From NCBI GenBank assembly GCA_031002005.1, contig JARYHS010011408.1:221071473-221135472 (forward strand): 64,000 nucleotides of DNA, written 5' to 3'. How positions within the stretch are numbered: the stretch's first letter is position 1; each line of letters starts with the position of its first letter. This document shows positions 20,271 through 30,706 of the stretch, piece after piece. The position numbers and the translations under genes were made by a program. Below the pieces are notes generated by a model. It saw nothing but the letters and a program-made list of their open reading frames with translations. It had not been told where the DNA came from and did not search any database. The stretch comes from Vandiemenella viatica (lineage: Eukaryota; Arthropoda; Insecta; Orthoptera; Morabidae).

Positions 20271-20420
20271 GTAAGAGGGTCAGGGATTGGATAAGGTGCG
20301 AAGAGAAATGTTGAATGAATTTAAAGTCAAAATTTGTAGAGGCAAATGTAGGTGGATGCAGGAAAGGGGGAAATGGGGTGTAAGGAAATTGCCACTGGAG
20401 CATGTGCTACATTGCAATTA
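19830..20420 (+). pseudogene. Host LINE ORF2 C-terminus and 3' UTR
   Basis: Contains MRTVKELGYKTLVRPLFKYD, then VQKRAARFVYGNC and MIKELGMGF, matching the RT-distal thumb and C-terminal region. Then DDHDHMLALDFRHVGVGR is followed by a pure T-run (20221-20268) where a sister copy at 22490 has a short mixed sequence, a microsatellite expansion. The 3' end is near 20420. Confidence 0.82.
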
Positions 20421-20439
20421 AATCTTTTCCCTTCCATGC

Positions 20440-21190
20440 ACTATAGTTTGATTCTTCTACCAACATATGCCTTGTGTACTCGCAGCACTCTCTTGACCCT
20501 TATCGTGTCTTCCAAACCAGCTCCTTTATTATATCTTTACCGAATGTGTTCTGCAGTAATTTCGAAAGAAAAATCTGGCTGTACTCCTTTACATGTCCTG
20601 CAGCTTGTCTAATTGATACCCAAAATGTGGGTCCCAAATTATGCCACAGTATTCAAGCTAAGATCTAACAATAGTTTTGTAAGCCAATTCCTTTACCTCT
20701 CTGGTACCTCCCCTCATCTCTGTTTCAAATAAATGAAGGATTTAGAAATCTTTTCCTATCACATGCTCAATACATCCTGCTCAGTTGAGTTTATCATCAG
20801 TTTACAGATAATATTTTCAACTGGAGATTCCTTCCCCATTCTATAATGATAAACAATATTTGTTTTTCTAACTGTGTACCATATAATCTGACCCTTTGGC
20901 ATTTATCTTTATTCTATGATGACCTGTACAGGTAACCCTGCAGCTGTTTAGTCTTCTCCCCTACGATCCTGTCTTACACCATTATGACCATAAACCATCA
21001 ACACAATCTTGCATAACAGTAATTAATAGTAATGGTCCAATATACCATGCTGAATGTCTCTACCATATTCACTTCAACATATTTCTATCCTAATACTTTG
21101 CTTTCTATCTTTTAAGAATTCTCCTATCCAGCTAGCGATTTCTTCATTTACTCCAATGGTTTTAACCTTTAAAATCAAAGTCATTAGCAC
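20440..21190 (-). pseudogene. LINE C-terminal fragment, old
   Basis: A minus-strand remnant in the Jockey/CR1 group. On the plus strand it carries the reverse complement of the region around the V..RAARFV and LVRP..EY blocks (GTGTACTCGCAGCACTCTC and the phrases after it). Similar phrases recur at 55440-55700. Stops in all frames. The left end abuts the host LINE 3' end. Confidence 0.6.
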
Positions 21191-22214
21191 CTTAACATAA
21201 ATCCAGATAATCAAAATTAAATGCAGTGTAGCCAGTAATATTACTTTATAATAAACTTATTATAATAAACTGTGTCTGTACATTAAATTTATTTCAAAGA
21301 GAGTAATTGCAATGTAAACTACTGATGATAAAAATGCCATAAATGTAAATTTAAAATTTTTGTCTCTCTGTACACACAGAAATTGATGGACAGCTGCACC
21401 TAATGATAACTCTTTTCATCAGTGTAGGACAATTTTCATTCTAATACCTTACATATACATTGCTCAAGATTGTAAATTCAGAAAAAAATTCTGACTGTCT
21501 GTGTGTCATACAGGAACAAATGAATAATTTCAATTGAATTTATTTCAATGAAACTTCACATAGTAATAGATCCTGTTACCACTTTGGATATAATGTACTT
21601 ACTCAGACACAGAGGCTCAAACTACAAATTTTCAAATTTGTGTCTATCAATGTGTGCTTCTTGCAAAAACTAAGGAACAAATTTCAGGAAATTTGCAATA
21701 GTGATAGCTTATGTCATCAGTTAATATATATGATCCTTTTTTTCCTGATCATATGTTTTCCATAATGGATAGTACAAAATCATAAATTTCAGAATTTTTT
21801 ATATCCATTTAATATTGTCTGGTAGAGCTCTCTCACAGTCCTAAATGCCTATCACGATATGTGCTATTTATAAGATGACGTTGTGTTTAACTTTGTAATT
21901 CTATTAGATATTTTATATCACAATTTATACACATAAAAGTAAAGCAATCTGTTTGTACACAAGCCAAACAGCACCACATAAAATATTGCTTGCAGAGAAG
22001 CTATGTGAACAATATTAAATTGTTTCTGTGGGTCATCAACAAACACACACTTTCTCAATCAGTGGTAATTTCAAGGAGAGATAGAAACAGATGATGTGTT
22101 CAAATATGATTAAAGCATTGCATACAATTTAAATTCAGGAGGATATATAAAAAAGCAGGCCTGATCCTTGGCATTTAATTATTGAACCAATAGTTCAATG
22201 TTTTTGTATATCAA
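21191..22214. other. AT-rich stretch, nothing recognised
   Basis: No ORF, no inverted termini and no similarity to other blocks of the window that I can see. Confidence 0.4.
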
Positions 22215-22620
22215 AAATAGGAGTTGGAGAGGGTACAAAAAAGGGCTGCTAGATTTGTTTCTGGAAATTATTGCAGAATGCAATCACTAACATATATGAT
22301 AAAAGAGCTGGAATGGGATTCATTGCAGGACAGGAGGAGGGTGAACCAGGGTCATGGGAGTGTACGAGGGGTATGTTGGTGGTAAGGCATGGAAACATAT
22401 TGGTGTAAGACTGAAAAGTAATGCATGAAAGGGAAAAGATGACCATGACTACAAGCTGGCACTTGATTTCAGGCACAAGGGTGTAGGAAGATTCTCTTAT
22501 TTAGGTAAGGGTGTCAGGGATTGGAATAAGTTTCCAAGAGAATTGATGAATAATTTACCCAAAATGTTGAAATAATGTAAATTTAAAATTTGTAGAGGGC
22601 AAATTTAGGAGAGTGCCAAT
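22215..22620 (+). pseudogene. LINE C-terminus and 3' UTR fragment
   Basis: Same family as 19830-20420. Reads RVQKRAARFVSGNYCRMQSL, MIKELEWDSLQDRRR and DDHDYKLALDFRHKGVGRFS, then RDWNKFPRELMNN. The last block is the conserved W.N.LP.E end of the ORF. 5' truncated; one stop and a shift. Confidence 0.8.
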
Positions 22621-22831
22621 CTTAATTTGTATTTGATATTGGTGTTATGGTTTTAAGTGTTATTTCTCACTTCATTTCCCACTTGTGTACTTGATCTTCA
22701 TCAACAACGTATGCTAAAACTTAACTGTTATTTAATTAATTTATGATCTGTTATATATAACTTTTTGACAATGTGGCTTTTAAATTCTTTTATGTCCTGA
22801 GATATTTCTTCCTTGTAATGTCTTCTATGGG

Positions 22832-22905
22832 TATGTAGAGATGAAGAGGTTAGCACAAGATAGGAAGGGATAGAGGATTATTTAGTTTTTTTTATAATAA
22901 ACTCT
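22832..22905 (+). mobile_element. RTE-like 3' tip
   Basis: A short plus-strand match to the end of the RTE-like element (ATGTAGAGATGAAGAGGTTA, then GATAGGAAGG), the reverse complement of the 3' end at 9140-9175. A similar tip is near 38683-38715. Confidence 0.6.
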
Positions 22906-23019
22906 TATAATTTTCTGTAAGAGATAGATGGAAAAAAAGGAGTGTTAAATTATCACCTTGCCATACACCCTGTATTTATATTGATAAGCTTTGATAATGG
23001 GCTTTGACCTCGCTCATAA

Positions 23020-23480
23020 ATTTTTATTTTGAAACTATGTCTGTAACTGTTTTAAGGGTTAGGTTATCCAATTTAGATTTTACTTCAAACTCACGATTTT
23101 TTTTGCCTAAGATTTCCCTATCAACAGAGTCAAAAGCCTTTATAAAATCTATAATTATTACTATTTGTTCTTGAAGTTTAGTATTCGATAACGAATTATG
23201 GATTTTAAAATGAAATATTTGTTCTGAGCCAGATATACCTTCTCATAATCCACCCTGATATTCACCCAATAGCATGTCAAGTGTTGTCTCTATTCTGTTC
23301 AGCAATATTTTGTAAGCAACTTGCAATAGGGACATTCCTCTTTAGTTATCAACATTTTGTTTGTCACCTATTTTATGCAATGAGTGTATTAATACCACTT
23401 TCTACCCTTCTGGAACCTTCTCTGTTCTCCAAATATCAAAAAAATTAAATGCAACCTGTAAATAACTCACCTCTACAAAT
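23020..23480 (-). pseudogene. LINE RT fragment
   Basis: Minus strand contains FIKAFDSVDREIL preceded and followed by RT-like sequence (KKNREFEVKSKLDNLTL downstream). A-F-D with the catalytic Asp is present. Stops and shifts throughout. It does not match the RTE-like copies closely. Confidence 0.65.
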
Positions 23481-24678
23481 TTTTTTAAAAAAATACTGAT
23501 CTGAATAAAAATGCAATACAAGATGATTTGTCACTATATCATAAAATGCAATTTAGGAGGCTAATTGTTTAATGATCCAAAATTTGACATCAAATAACTT
23601 TAGTGCAATTCAAATATTTTACCAATTTCTTCCAGTTCTTTGCTATAAGTCCAGAAAATAATTATATTTATGTTTAAAAACTTAAGTTAAACTTTATTTT
23701 TTCAGTTTCTATCTCTTCTCACCATTAGCATATGGCATGTCTGGACCATCTGCATCAGATCCTAATAGTACAATGTATGGTTTAAAATGGCTAGAATCCT
23801 GGGAGTTCTAGCAGAATCTTTAGTTCTGGATGTTGTAATTGACAATAATGACAAAAATTATTGTGAATAATTTTGTCATATCTGAAGGAATAGTCTGAAA
23901 TGGTGTTTGATAATTAATGATCCATATTGTTCTTGTATTTTGAAACAACACTTCAAACTTTTTTGTATAGAAATATTTTTAAAAGGAAAGTACTTAAATA
24001 TATGCTAATGACTGATAATTATTTTCTATATTTATATATATACATAAAAGTGTACAGTTTTATTTTGTATGAATATTTACTTTTGTGATATCATATTCTT
24101 GTGAAAAGGAAAATAAATTTTATAAGCTTTTATATAAAAAATATTGTTTTGTGAATCTCAATTTTTTTGGCGATATTGGTAACAGCTGTCCTAATTACAG
24201 AAATAAATTGTTTTGGCCAATATGCTATTGATTATACATGGTAAATAAAACTTCCATGCCTATTCTATTTAATATAGTGCCATCATAGCACTAGTGTACC
24301 TGACATGTTGAATTTTTTTTGCAGTTTACAATAAATTATTTTCTGCTTTGTATTCTCCTTATATAGATAAAAATGCAAGTCAACCAGGATGGTTTCAAGG
24401 ATTAAAGATAGTAAACAATAAAAGCTCAGTAATATTCTTCTCAGAGTTATTGTCTAAAGCTGAAAGGGAACCCACATCCAGTTATGATGGATAAGGTCTG
24501 TGTGTGTGTGTGTTTTTTTTTTGGTAACAGGTAGCTCATGAGAAGATAAAAATAGGTAAGTGAAGAGATACTGAATGCAGAAGCAAGATGGGAAAAATCA
24601 TAAATACAAAAGAAATAGCTGAAATAGTTGAAGCTGACAAAACAACAAACCATGGTTGAAAGAAGGAAGATGAAGACT
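23481..24678. other. AT-rich stretch, nothing recognised
   Basis: Includes a short TG run near 24499-24512. No exon, element end or ORF that I can support. Confidence 0.4.
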
Positions 24679-24690
24679 AATGCTTGAAAT

Positions 24691-24873
24691 TTTTTTTGCT
24701 TATTGCTTTATGCCTTAATGAGTCCATTTCAGCAGGAACCATCACAACATTCACCTAGATTGATTTTGGCAAACCGTGGAAAACCCATATCTGGAAGGCC
24801 AAATGGGTATTTGAACCCGCATTCTCCCAAATACGAGACCAGAGCATTACCGCTCACCAACCATGCTTGGTAT
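24691..24873 (-). mobile_element. Diverged SINE copy
   Basis: Reverse orientation. T-run at the left; central domain near 24740-24800 (AAACCGTGGAAAACCCATAT); reversed B-box (GTATTTGAACCCGC) and A-box side to 24870. Flanked by TAATGCTTGAAAT (left) and TAATGCTGAAAT (right), a target duplication with one base lost. More diverged than the others, so older or another subfamily. Confidence 0.8.
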
Positions 24874-25000
24874 TAATGCTGAAATATCACAAAACCAGTT
24901 TTGAATTGTACAAGTATTATAAACAAAGTAATATAATTGTAAGGAAAGGGAAAATGACGCCGAGGGTTGCTAATGTCCTCGATGAATAAGGTTTACTAAC

Positions 25001-25110
25001 CGAAATATTGAGTTTATTTGTGTGTTCGTAATATATGTTCTTCTCTTGTTGCTGCCTTCAACTTTGGTGAGTGATGAGTCATTTTCCCTTTCCTTACAAT
25101 TATATTGCCT
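25001..25110 (+). repeat. Dispersed ~100-bp repeat (GAAATATTG family)
   Basis: Contains CCGAAATATTGAG, a T/G-rich stretch, then GCTGCCTTCAACTTTGGTGA and GTGATGAGTC. The same order of words is seen near 26003 (minus), 26585, 33530, 37075, 50215, 61395, 63415 and 63540 (minus). Non-coding; the parent element is not identified. Confidence 0.65.
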
Positions 25111-25124
25111 CAAGCAGTTTCCTT

Positions 25125-26010
25125 TTTCCTTAGTTTAAACAAAATAATAGAGATTGATAACTTAATAGATATACAAAAACCATAAGTGGCTGCAGGAGCA
25201 GAGTCCTGGTTAAAGGAAGGATTGCCAGACAATGAGATTTTGCAATGTACTCTTTGCGCATTTTCAGCCAGAGGTGTCATAAAACGACAATGTTTTGATG
25301 GCATTCTCTGTCTTCATCATCAGGTTTGAGGAATCCAAAAGTACACTGTCAGTGAGTGGGTGGGCTTATTAACATTTTCACTGTCATATGCCAGTTGACC
25401 ATGGGTGTTGTGGCCCTATATAAGGTCTGCTACGTGCTGCTCTACTGAGGTTTTCTCTGATGGTTATAGAGTGTACTGAAGAGATATAGAAGGAACTGAA
25501 GGAGGGATTTTAATATTGGCTCTTAAAGACTGCTTGAATTCACTGGTGTTCATAGACTGTAGTTTTCAGCTACTTCTGCAGTGGAAGTATAAATGATGAA
25601 GATTAAGCCCCTGAGGAAAAACTAAATTCATGTTCACAAATCATAGGTGAGCATAGAACAGTCACTATTGGTGAGGCTATTGTAGCGACTGAGGAGGAAA
25701 TAACATAAATAACACAAGCTAGCAGAGATTTTCAAATATCTTTTGTAAGGAAGGGTGGCTCTACTCAAGTGATAGAGCAGAGGTAAAGAGAACAACCATG
25801 TTGGACATCTTCCTTATCAATCTTATGAGGTCTCCGTTTTCAGTAGGAATAAATTATAATGAAATGTTTCGGGAAAGGATTATTACCTGGAAGGAGAGCA
25901 CCACTGTAGTGGAGGGGAAGTGGGAACTGTTCAAAGAAAAAATAAAAATGAGGGAAGAATGGATTTTTTCCAAAACTGAAAATAATTAATAAAATAAGAA
26001 AATAACAAAG
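25125..26010 (+). pseudogene. LINE endonuclease fragment, interrupted
   Basis: Plus strand reads GAESWLKEGLPDNEI up to about 25242, then resumes near 25452 with EVFSDGYRVYRRDIEGTEGG and NSLVFIDCSFQLL. It follows the same order as the endonuclease at 6785-7100. A later TMLDIFLINL block fits the end of the endonuclease domain. The interruption, 25243-25451, is flanked by GAGATTTT and GAGGTTTT, a possible diverged target duplication. Many stops. Confidence 0.65.
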
Positions 26011-26479
26011 GATAGAGAAAATAAACCCAACACTCACCAAAGTTGCATGTAAAAGGGCTGTGAATGGCATTCAAAACACAAGACAAATACAGTTGTACAA
26101 TACATTGGTTTAATAGTGTATTCATCTAGAGAGATACAAACCATTTGACAAGGAAGATGTGCATTCAACACATTCTTCTGCATGACTGGGAATGCCATGG
26201 AGAACAAGGTAGGAGAAATGGAGGTGGTTGAATAAAACGGAGTAAACTATTGATAACTATTGAAAAACAATAATGATGTGAGATATAAAATACACACATA
26301 GATGCAAATATATAAATTCAAATAATACTGATAAACAATTACATAAATTAGAAACCTATTCTGGCAAAAGACATACAAAGAAAAAATAAGCTATAAGTTA
26401 TTGGAGGTTGAGATGTCAAGGATATGTTGGAAAGTAAGTTCACATTTATTGAGTTCAGAAGTGGTGGTAATTCTGGAAA

Positions 26480-26860
26480 AACTCTGATTGCTCTTACTGT
26501 AAAACAGTTGTTGATGTTTATCTAGAAACTACCAATACTTCTGAACTGCATAAATGGGAACTTGTGTACCAACTCCTACTGCGTGTGTGTGTGCTTTCCT
26601 GCCTTCAATTTTGGTGAATGATGAGTTTATTTTGCCTGTTCTATATTATTTACACTGCCTAAAAGCAGTTTAATTTTCTGTAGTATCTCTAACAATATCA
26701 ACAACTGGTTTACAGTGACAGATGTCAAGAATTTTTCCAGATATTACTGCCCCTTCAGAAGTCTGTAGATGATAAGCAGCCTATAAAAATATCCTTGACA
26801 CCAGGCATCCCCCAGTTTGTTGGTAAACCTATCACTTTATTATATATATAGATTTTTCAA
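26480..26860 (+). repeat. Two diverged copies of an ACAGTTGTTGA/CTAGAAAC repeat
   Basis: 26490-26600 has AAAACAGTTGTTGATG then CTAGAAACTACCA and GAACTGCATAAATGGGAAC. 26690-26850 has a related order ending ATCCTTGACACCAGGCATCC. Related blocks lie at 60945-61090, 61545-61640 and 63180-63320; the last has an open frame. The parent element is unknown. Confidence 0.5.
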
Positions 26861-27229
26861 ATTTTTATATGATTATTCTTTTCTTTGATCAGCCTTCACA
26901 GGGATTATACTTTCCCATAATTATTATTGTGGTTCAACTTCTTCTCCCACCATTGCCATTCTCATGCTTTCCACCTGACTCATCTTTGACCTAGTCATGT
27001 GATGAGTGTGTAATAATATGATATATCCTCCTTTTATCAAGATTAAGGTTTATACCAAAATATTGTATAATGTGTTCATCACAGCACTCCAGCCTTCATG
27101 TATGGTGAATGAAAGGTTCCTTTTCACTATTATTCATTACTTTTTCTGCCTAATATCAGTGATTGTCACTGTTATTGAATATCATTTATAGTGTGAACTA
27201 AGACTTTCCTGGCGTGTCGCTGTAATATA

Positions 27230-27820
27230 ATCTTCACAGGTTCTCTGGCAGATTATGCAGGTGAGAGCTGAGTTTTTGGGGATGAACTCTGCTGCCATCT
27301 TCAGGCCTGATGCTCTTGCTGTGATGACCAGAGCTGTGCTGCCAGTCTATGGCACCAATGCGTCTTTTAAAGGCTAGCACCCCTACCCCTCCCCACAATC
27401 CCACTCCACAGTTCCTGCCAGCTGCAGCTCCATATTGCACACTAAACGCTGGGTGGCCAATATTGACTCTCTATTCTTTTCTTTGAAATGAGGTTGTCTT
27501 AGCAAAGCCCAAGCCAGATTCCAGGCATCACTAATCCACAGACCCGAGTCTCTGATGATATTGTCATTATTCAGCTGTATTTCAATGGCTTCTCTAATCA
27601 CTGAATCCCAAAAGAAAGAACACTTTTCCAGTACTTTCACCTTGTCGAAGTCCAATTTGTCGCGATTTTTGATTATACATGTTGGGCGACTGTAGATTTT
27701 TTCCAACTGAGCAACCGGATGTTGCACTCGTGGCATTTTAAGAGAGCCTTGTGCCTGTGGCTTAGTGATGCCTGGAAGGCAACTTGGTCCTTGATAAGAC
27801 AACCTCATTTCTAACAAAAG
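27230..27820 (-). pseudogene. Penelope-like element C-terminus (GIY-YIG-side region)
   Basis: Minus-strand frame (27383-27817) reads HPVAQLEKIYSRPTCIIKNR, then FFWDSVIREAIEIQLNNDNI and IRDSGLWISDAWNLA. The W(D)S.IREA.EI...NI.RD.G block is the hallmark of the region after the GIY-YIG nuclease in Penelope-like retroelements. The GIY-YIG core itself is not visible. The 3' part (27234-27440) is in another frame. Confidence 0.7.
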
Positions 27821-28226
27821 GACAGAGAATCAAGATTGGCTACCCAGCATTAATGTGAAGTACGGAGCTGCAGCTGGCAATAATGCAAAGTATTAGTAAA
27901 TAAAACTGGGGTTGGAATATGAATATTTTAACTTTTTCCATACGAATGTTGATCTCTCCTTCTGGATGATCACACACTCTGCTGGCTGACAGTGTAAAAG
28001 TCATTGACTACTGTCTAGTGCCCTGCTGATAAGAGGTGAGAGGAAAGCATGGTAATCCATGAAAACTTCTTTAATTTTGACAGCTGATGTAGGTAAATGA
28101 ATCAGAAGTGATCAATTTCCTGGGAATGCAGACAGTGAGAAATCATTACAGTACAGATCCAAACACAATGCTCTAAAACTGCTGTATTATGCTTTGTTCT
28201 GAGTAAAATGGTCAGGGTGGTAAAAT

Positions 28227-28377
28227 CAGGGCCGGCGCTAGGAATTTCGGGCCCGGGGTAAAATGGGTGGATCCTTAGCTTCATGGCCTGAGGGCCCCTA
28301 CAGTCAGTGATCGGGGCTCCCCAACAGCCATCGGGCCCGGGTACTTTTAACCCCCCCCCCTCCCCCAACGGGCCCTG
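28227..28377. mobile_element. hAT-type MITE, copy 1
   Basis: 151 bp, CAGGGCCGGC at the left and GGGCCCTG at the right, GC-rich arms. Perfect 8-bp duplication GGTAAAAT at 28219-28226 and 28378-28385, the hAT length. Same family as 59970-60106. Non-coding. Confidence 0.92.
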
Positions 28378-28385
28378 GGTAAAAT

Positions 28386-28959
28386 AATAAAGAATTAGTG
28401 GTTAGTGAAACCGACCAAGAATGAAATGGTTTGATGAAAAATAAGTTATCGTTGAATGAAAAAAAAAAGAAACTATAAATATCTTTGAATGTTTTTCCGG
28501 TCCTTTCATCAAAAGAAACATATTTAAGTAACCATTTATAGTAGGAATCTAGAAATTGTTCATAAAACTAAATTTTTGGAGTTATGGATATAATAGAATA
28601 TGAAATTGGATTTGAAATTAAGCAAAAAATTCTGTCTGCTGCATGCTATGGACTGAGAATTCAGAGATAACACCAACATGAGTTCCATTGCAGTTAACAA
28701 GAATAATACAATACCCATTTCCATTCAGTTATATATTAATAGGGAATAATTTTCTGACCTATCTCATCACAAGATATTAATATAAAACTTACTTAGGATA
28801 TAAACGGCAGTAGGAACAATTTGTCAACCATAAAATCTACTATAATGATTAACATGTTTTTACTAACCATGATATTCTTAACACTAGTATCCTTTACTGT
28901 AATAAAATGATTCTTTTCATAATGAAGTATGGACTTTATTTCATGTATATGGAAGTGGT
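28386..28959. other. AT-rich stretch, nothing recognised
   Basis: No ORF or repeat that I can support. Confidence 0.4.
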
Positions 28960-29100
28960 AAAATATCCTTTGTGGGTTAGGAAGGTAGTTAGAAACTTGA
29001 ATAAATTACCAAGGGAAATGCCGAATAATTTATGAAAAACACCGAAAGAGTTTAAAATAAAAATTTGTAACTCACAAAAGTAGATGGGAATTTAACACTC
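28960..29100 (+). pseudogene. LINE C-terminal tip
   Basis: Contains RNLNKLPREMPNNL with a stop, the W.N.LP.E type end seen at 22510, then AAAATTTGTAACTC as in other 3' UTRs of the family. A second tip with a VQRKAARFS block lies at 29735-29765. Confidence 0.6.
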
Positions 29101-30650
29101 AAATTATATAAGATATTTAAAAAAGAAGGAGTGATTAGCAATGTAGCTTCGCCACCTGTGTGGACAATACCCTAGTTCTACACTGTCGTCTCTCCTTTGC
29201 TACTTCTTAGAGTTGAAAATTTTTATTCTAACATCACATATTTAGTGAGTTTTCTCTTTGATGTAATTATTAGTACTGTAAAGTAGGTATTTATCTTAGC
29301 AATGATGAGATTCTGGTTGGGAGGGGGGGCATGGTATGAAAAACTTTGGGAACTTCTTCTTAAGAATATGTAGAGGGAAATGGAGCAATTTAACACTAAC
29401 AAATTTTCTGCAATTATAGTAACCAATCTAATGGTAGATCAGAAGGCTGTGAATTGCCAGTGCTGGTATACCCAACCTTTATTGGCCACACGCTTGTCAG
29501 TATCAAGCTTTTTCCTGATAGTTGCAGCTCAGAAGAAACTGACACCAAGAGCATTGCTGGCTAAAGTTCAGGCTGATACCTGTTTCAAGAACATAATGGT
29601 ATATCAATTTTTATCACTGTTTAACTGCAGTAGATCAAAACTTTCTGTGTGGTACTACAGAAGTAAGGGAACATAGCTATAAAATCTTGGCCAGATCCTT
29701 ATTTGAGAAAGGGGTGATATGTGATAACTGATGTAAAGGGTGCAGAGGAAGGCAGCTAGATTTTCTGCGAAAATTAATGTACAACAAATGTGCAAGGAAA
29801 GTAAGTTAAAACGCATTAGATGAAAGAAAACTGGCAAAGACACTGGATGGAATTAATAACATACATTGTGATAAACCAAGGCGGATATTAAATGACAAAC
29901 CTGAACTTTGAGTGGGAAGAAAGATATAACAAAGAACATGCATTAGTACTTCTTTATTGTGCGAAAGTTTTCCTTGGTATAGGTATAACAAAATTTCAGT
30001 ATACATGATAAAAGTGTTGAATTCTTTTCATCCTTTTATTAGGTACCTACAATATGAGTTCCACACATTTTACCAAACTCCGACAAGCATTTGATAAAAA
30101 ATTTATACCTAGATTCCTTGACTTCTACTATAAACGTCATAATTTGGGACGATACCGCTGTCGTGATAATTGTATCAAAAATCAATTTGATACCATCATT
30201 GTGAAAAATGGGTAAATTCCAATGCAAGCTGGAAACATAAAACACTCCATAGTTTTCAAAAACTCAGATTGGTATATGATTGGGAGAGGATTTAAAGTAC
30301 TGGCACAAAATATGTCGTATCATTCTATTAAAAACCCCATCTATAAAACCTGTGTAATAACTATCTCATTTGATTAAAATACTGTCGACATAAAATATAT
30401 GAAAATATTCCCACATATTTTAATTTCAACGATTATATATAAACTTAATATCTTATCAATTTTTAATAACAATTGCTTCATATAAGTATTTAATGAATTA
30501 TGTAAAATATCCTAGAGTTCAATTAAATCTCAAATGTGTCTGAAAATTTGCATAAACATTCAATATCAAATGTTAAGTTCATAGTGATGTTATTACTTTC
30601 ACTTCTTAAACTAATATCTTTGAAATCATGTATTGGTGACATGAAAGAAC
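29101..30650. other. Upstream region of the host gene
   Basis: AT-rich, with a short LINE scrap near 29735-29765. No clear core promoter is visible before the first coding exon. An in-frame stop at 30637-30639 precedes the chosen ATG. Confidence 0.4.
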
Positions 30651-30663
30651 AGTGGATACGAAA

Positions 30664-30706
30664 ATGTTTACAGAAAATAATGCGGAGACCGAAGAATATC
30701 CTAACA
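30664..30706 (+). CDS. Coding exon 1
   Basis: Starts MFTENNAETEEYPN. A at -3 (GAAAATGT), in-frame stop 27 nt upstream, donor A|GTAAGT. Ends in phase 1, which exactly fits the two bases that open exon 2. An ATG at 30641 in another frame would run into a stop in exon 2 before exon 3, so it was not chosen. Confidence 0.72.

Larger units (their letters stand above)
6690..20420 (+). mobile_element. CR1/Jockey-like LINE, heavily interrupted
   Basis: One non-LTR retrotransposon copy recognised in pieces on the plus strand. Pieces: endonuclease (6785-7100), linker and early RT (7100-7904), RT (8784-9079), RT continued (18701-18834 and about 19232-19266), ORF2 C-terminus (about 19830-20230) and 3' UTR to about 20420. 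In the pieces read, protein order is kept across each break, so the foreign blocks are later insertions: SINE, MITE, RTE cluster, second MITE, LINE fragment. The 3' end (GCCACTGGAGCATGTGCTAC then AT-rich tail) matches a tail at 50527-50580. Many stops and frameshifts make it inactive. Confidence 0.8.

Noticed and set aside
28102..28368. Gly/Pro-rich minus-strand ORF
   Set aside because: It is the GC-rich hAT MITE plus flank read by chance.
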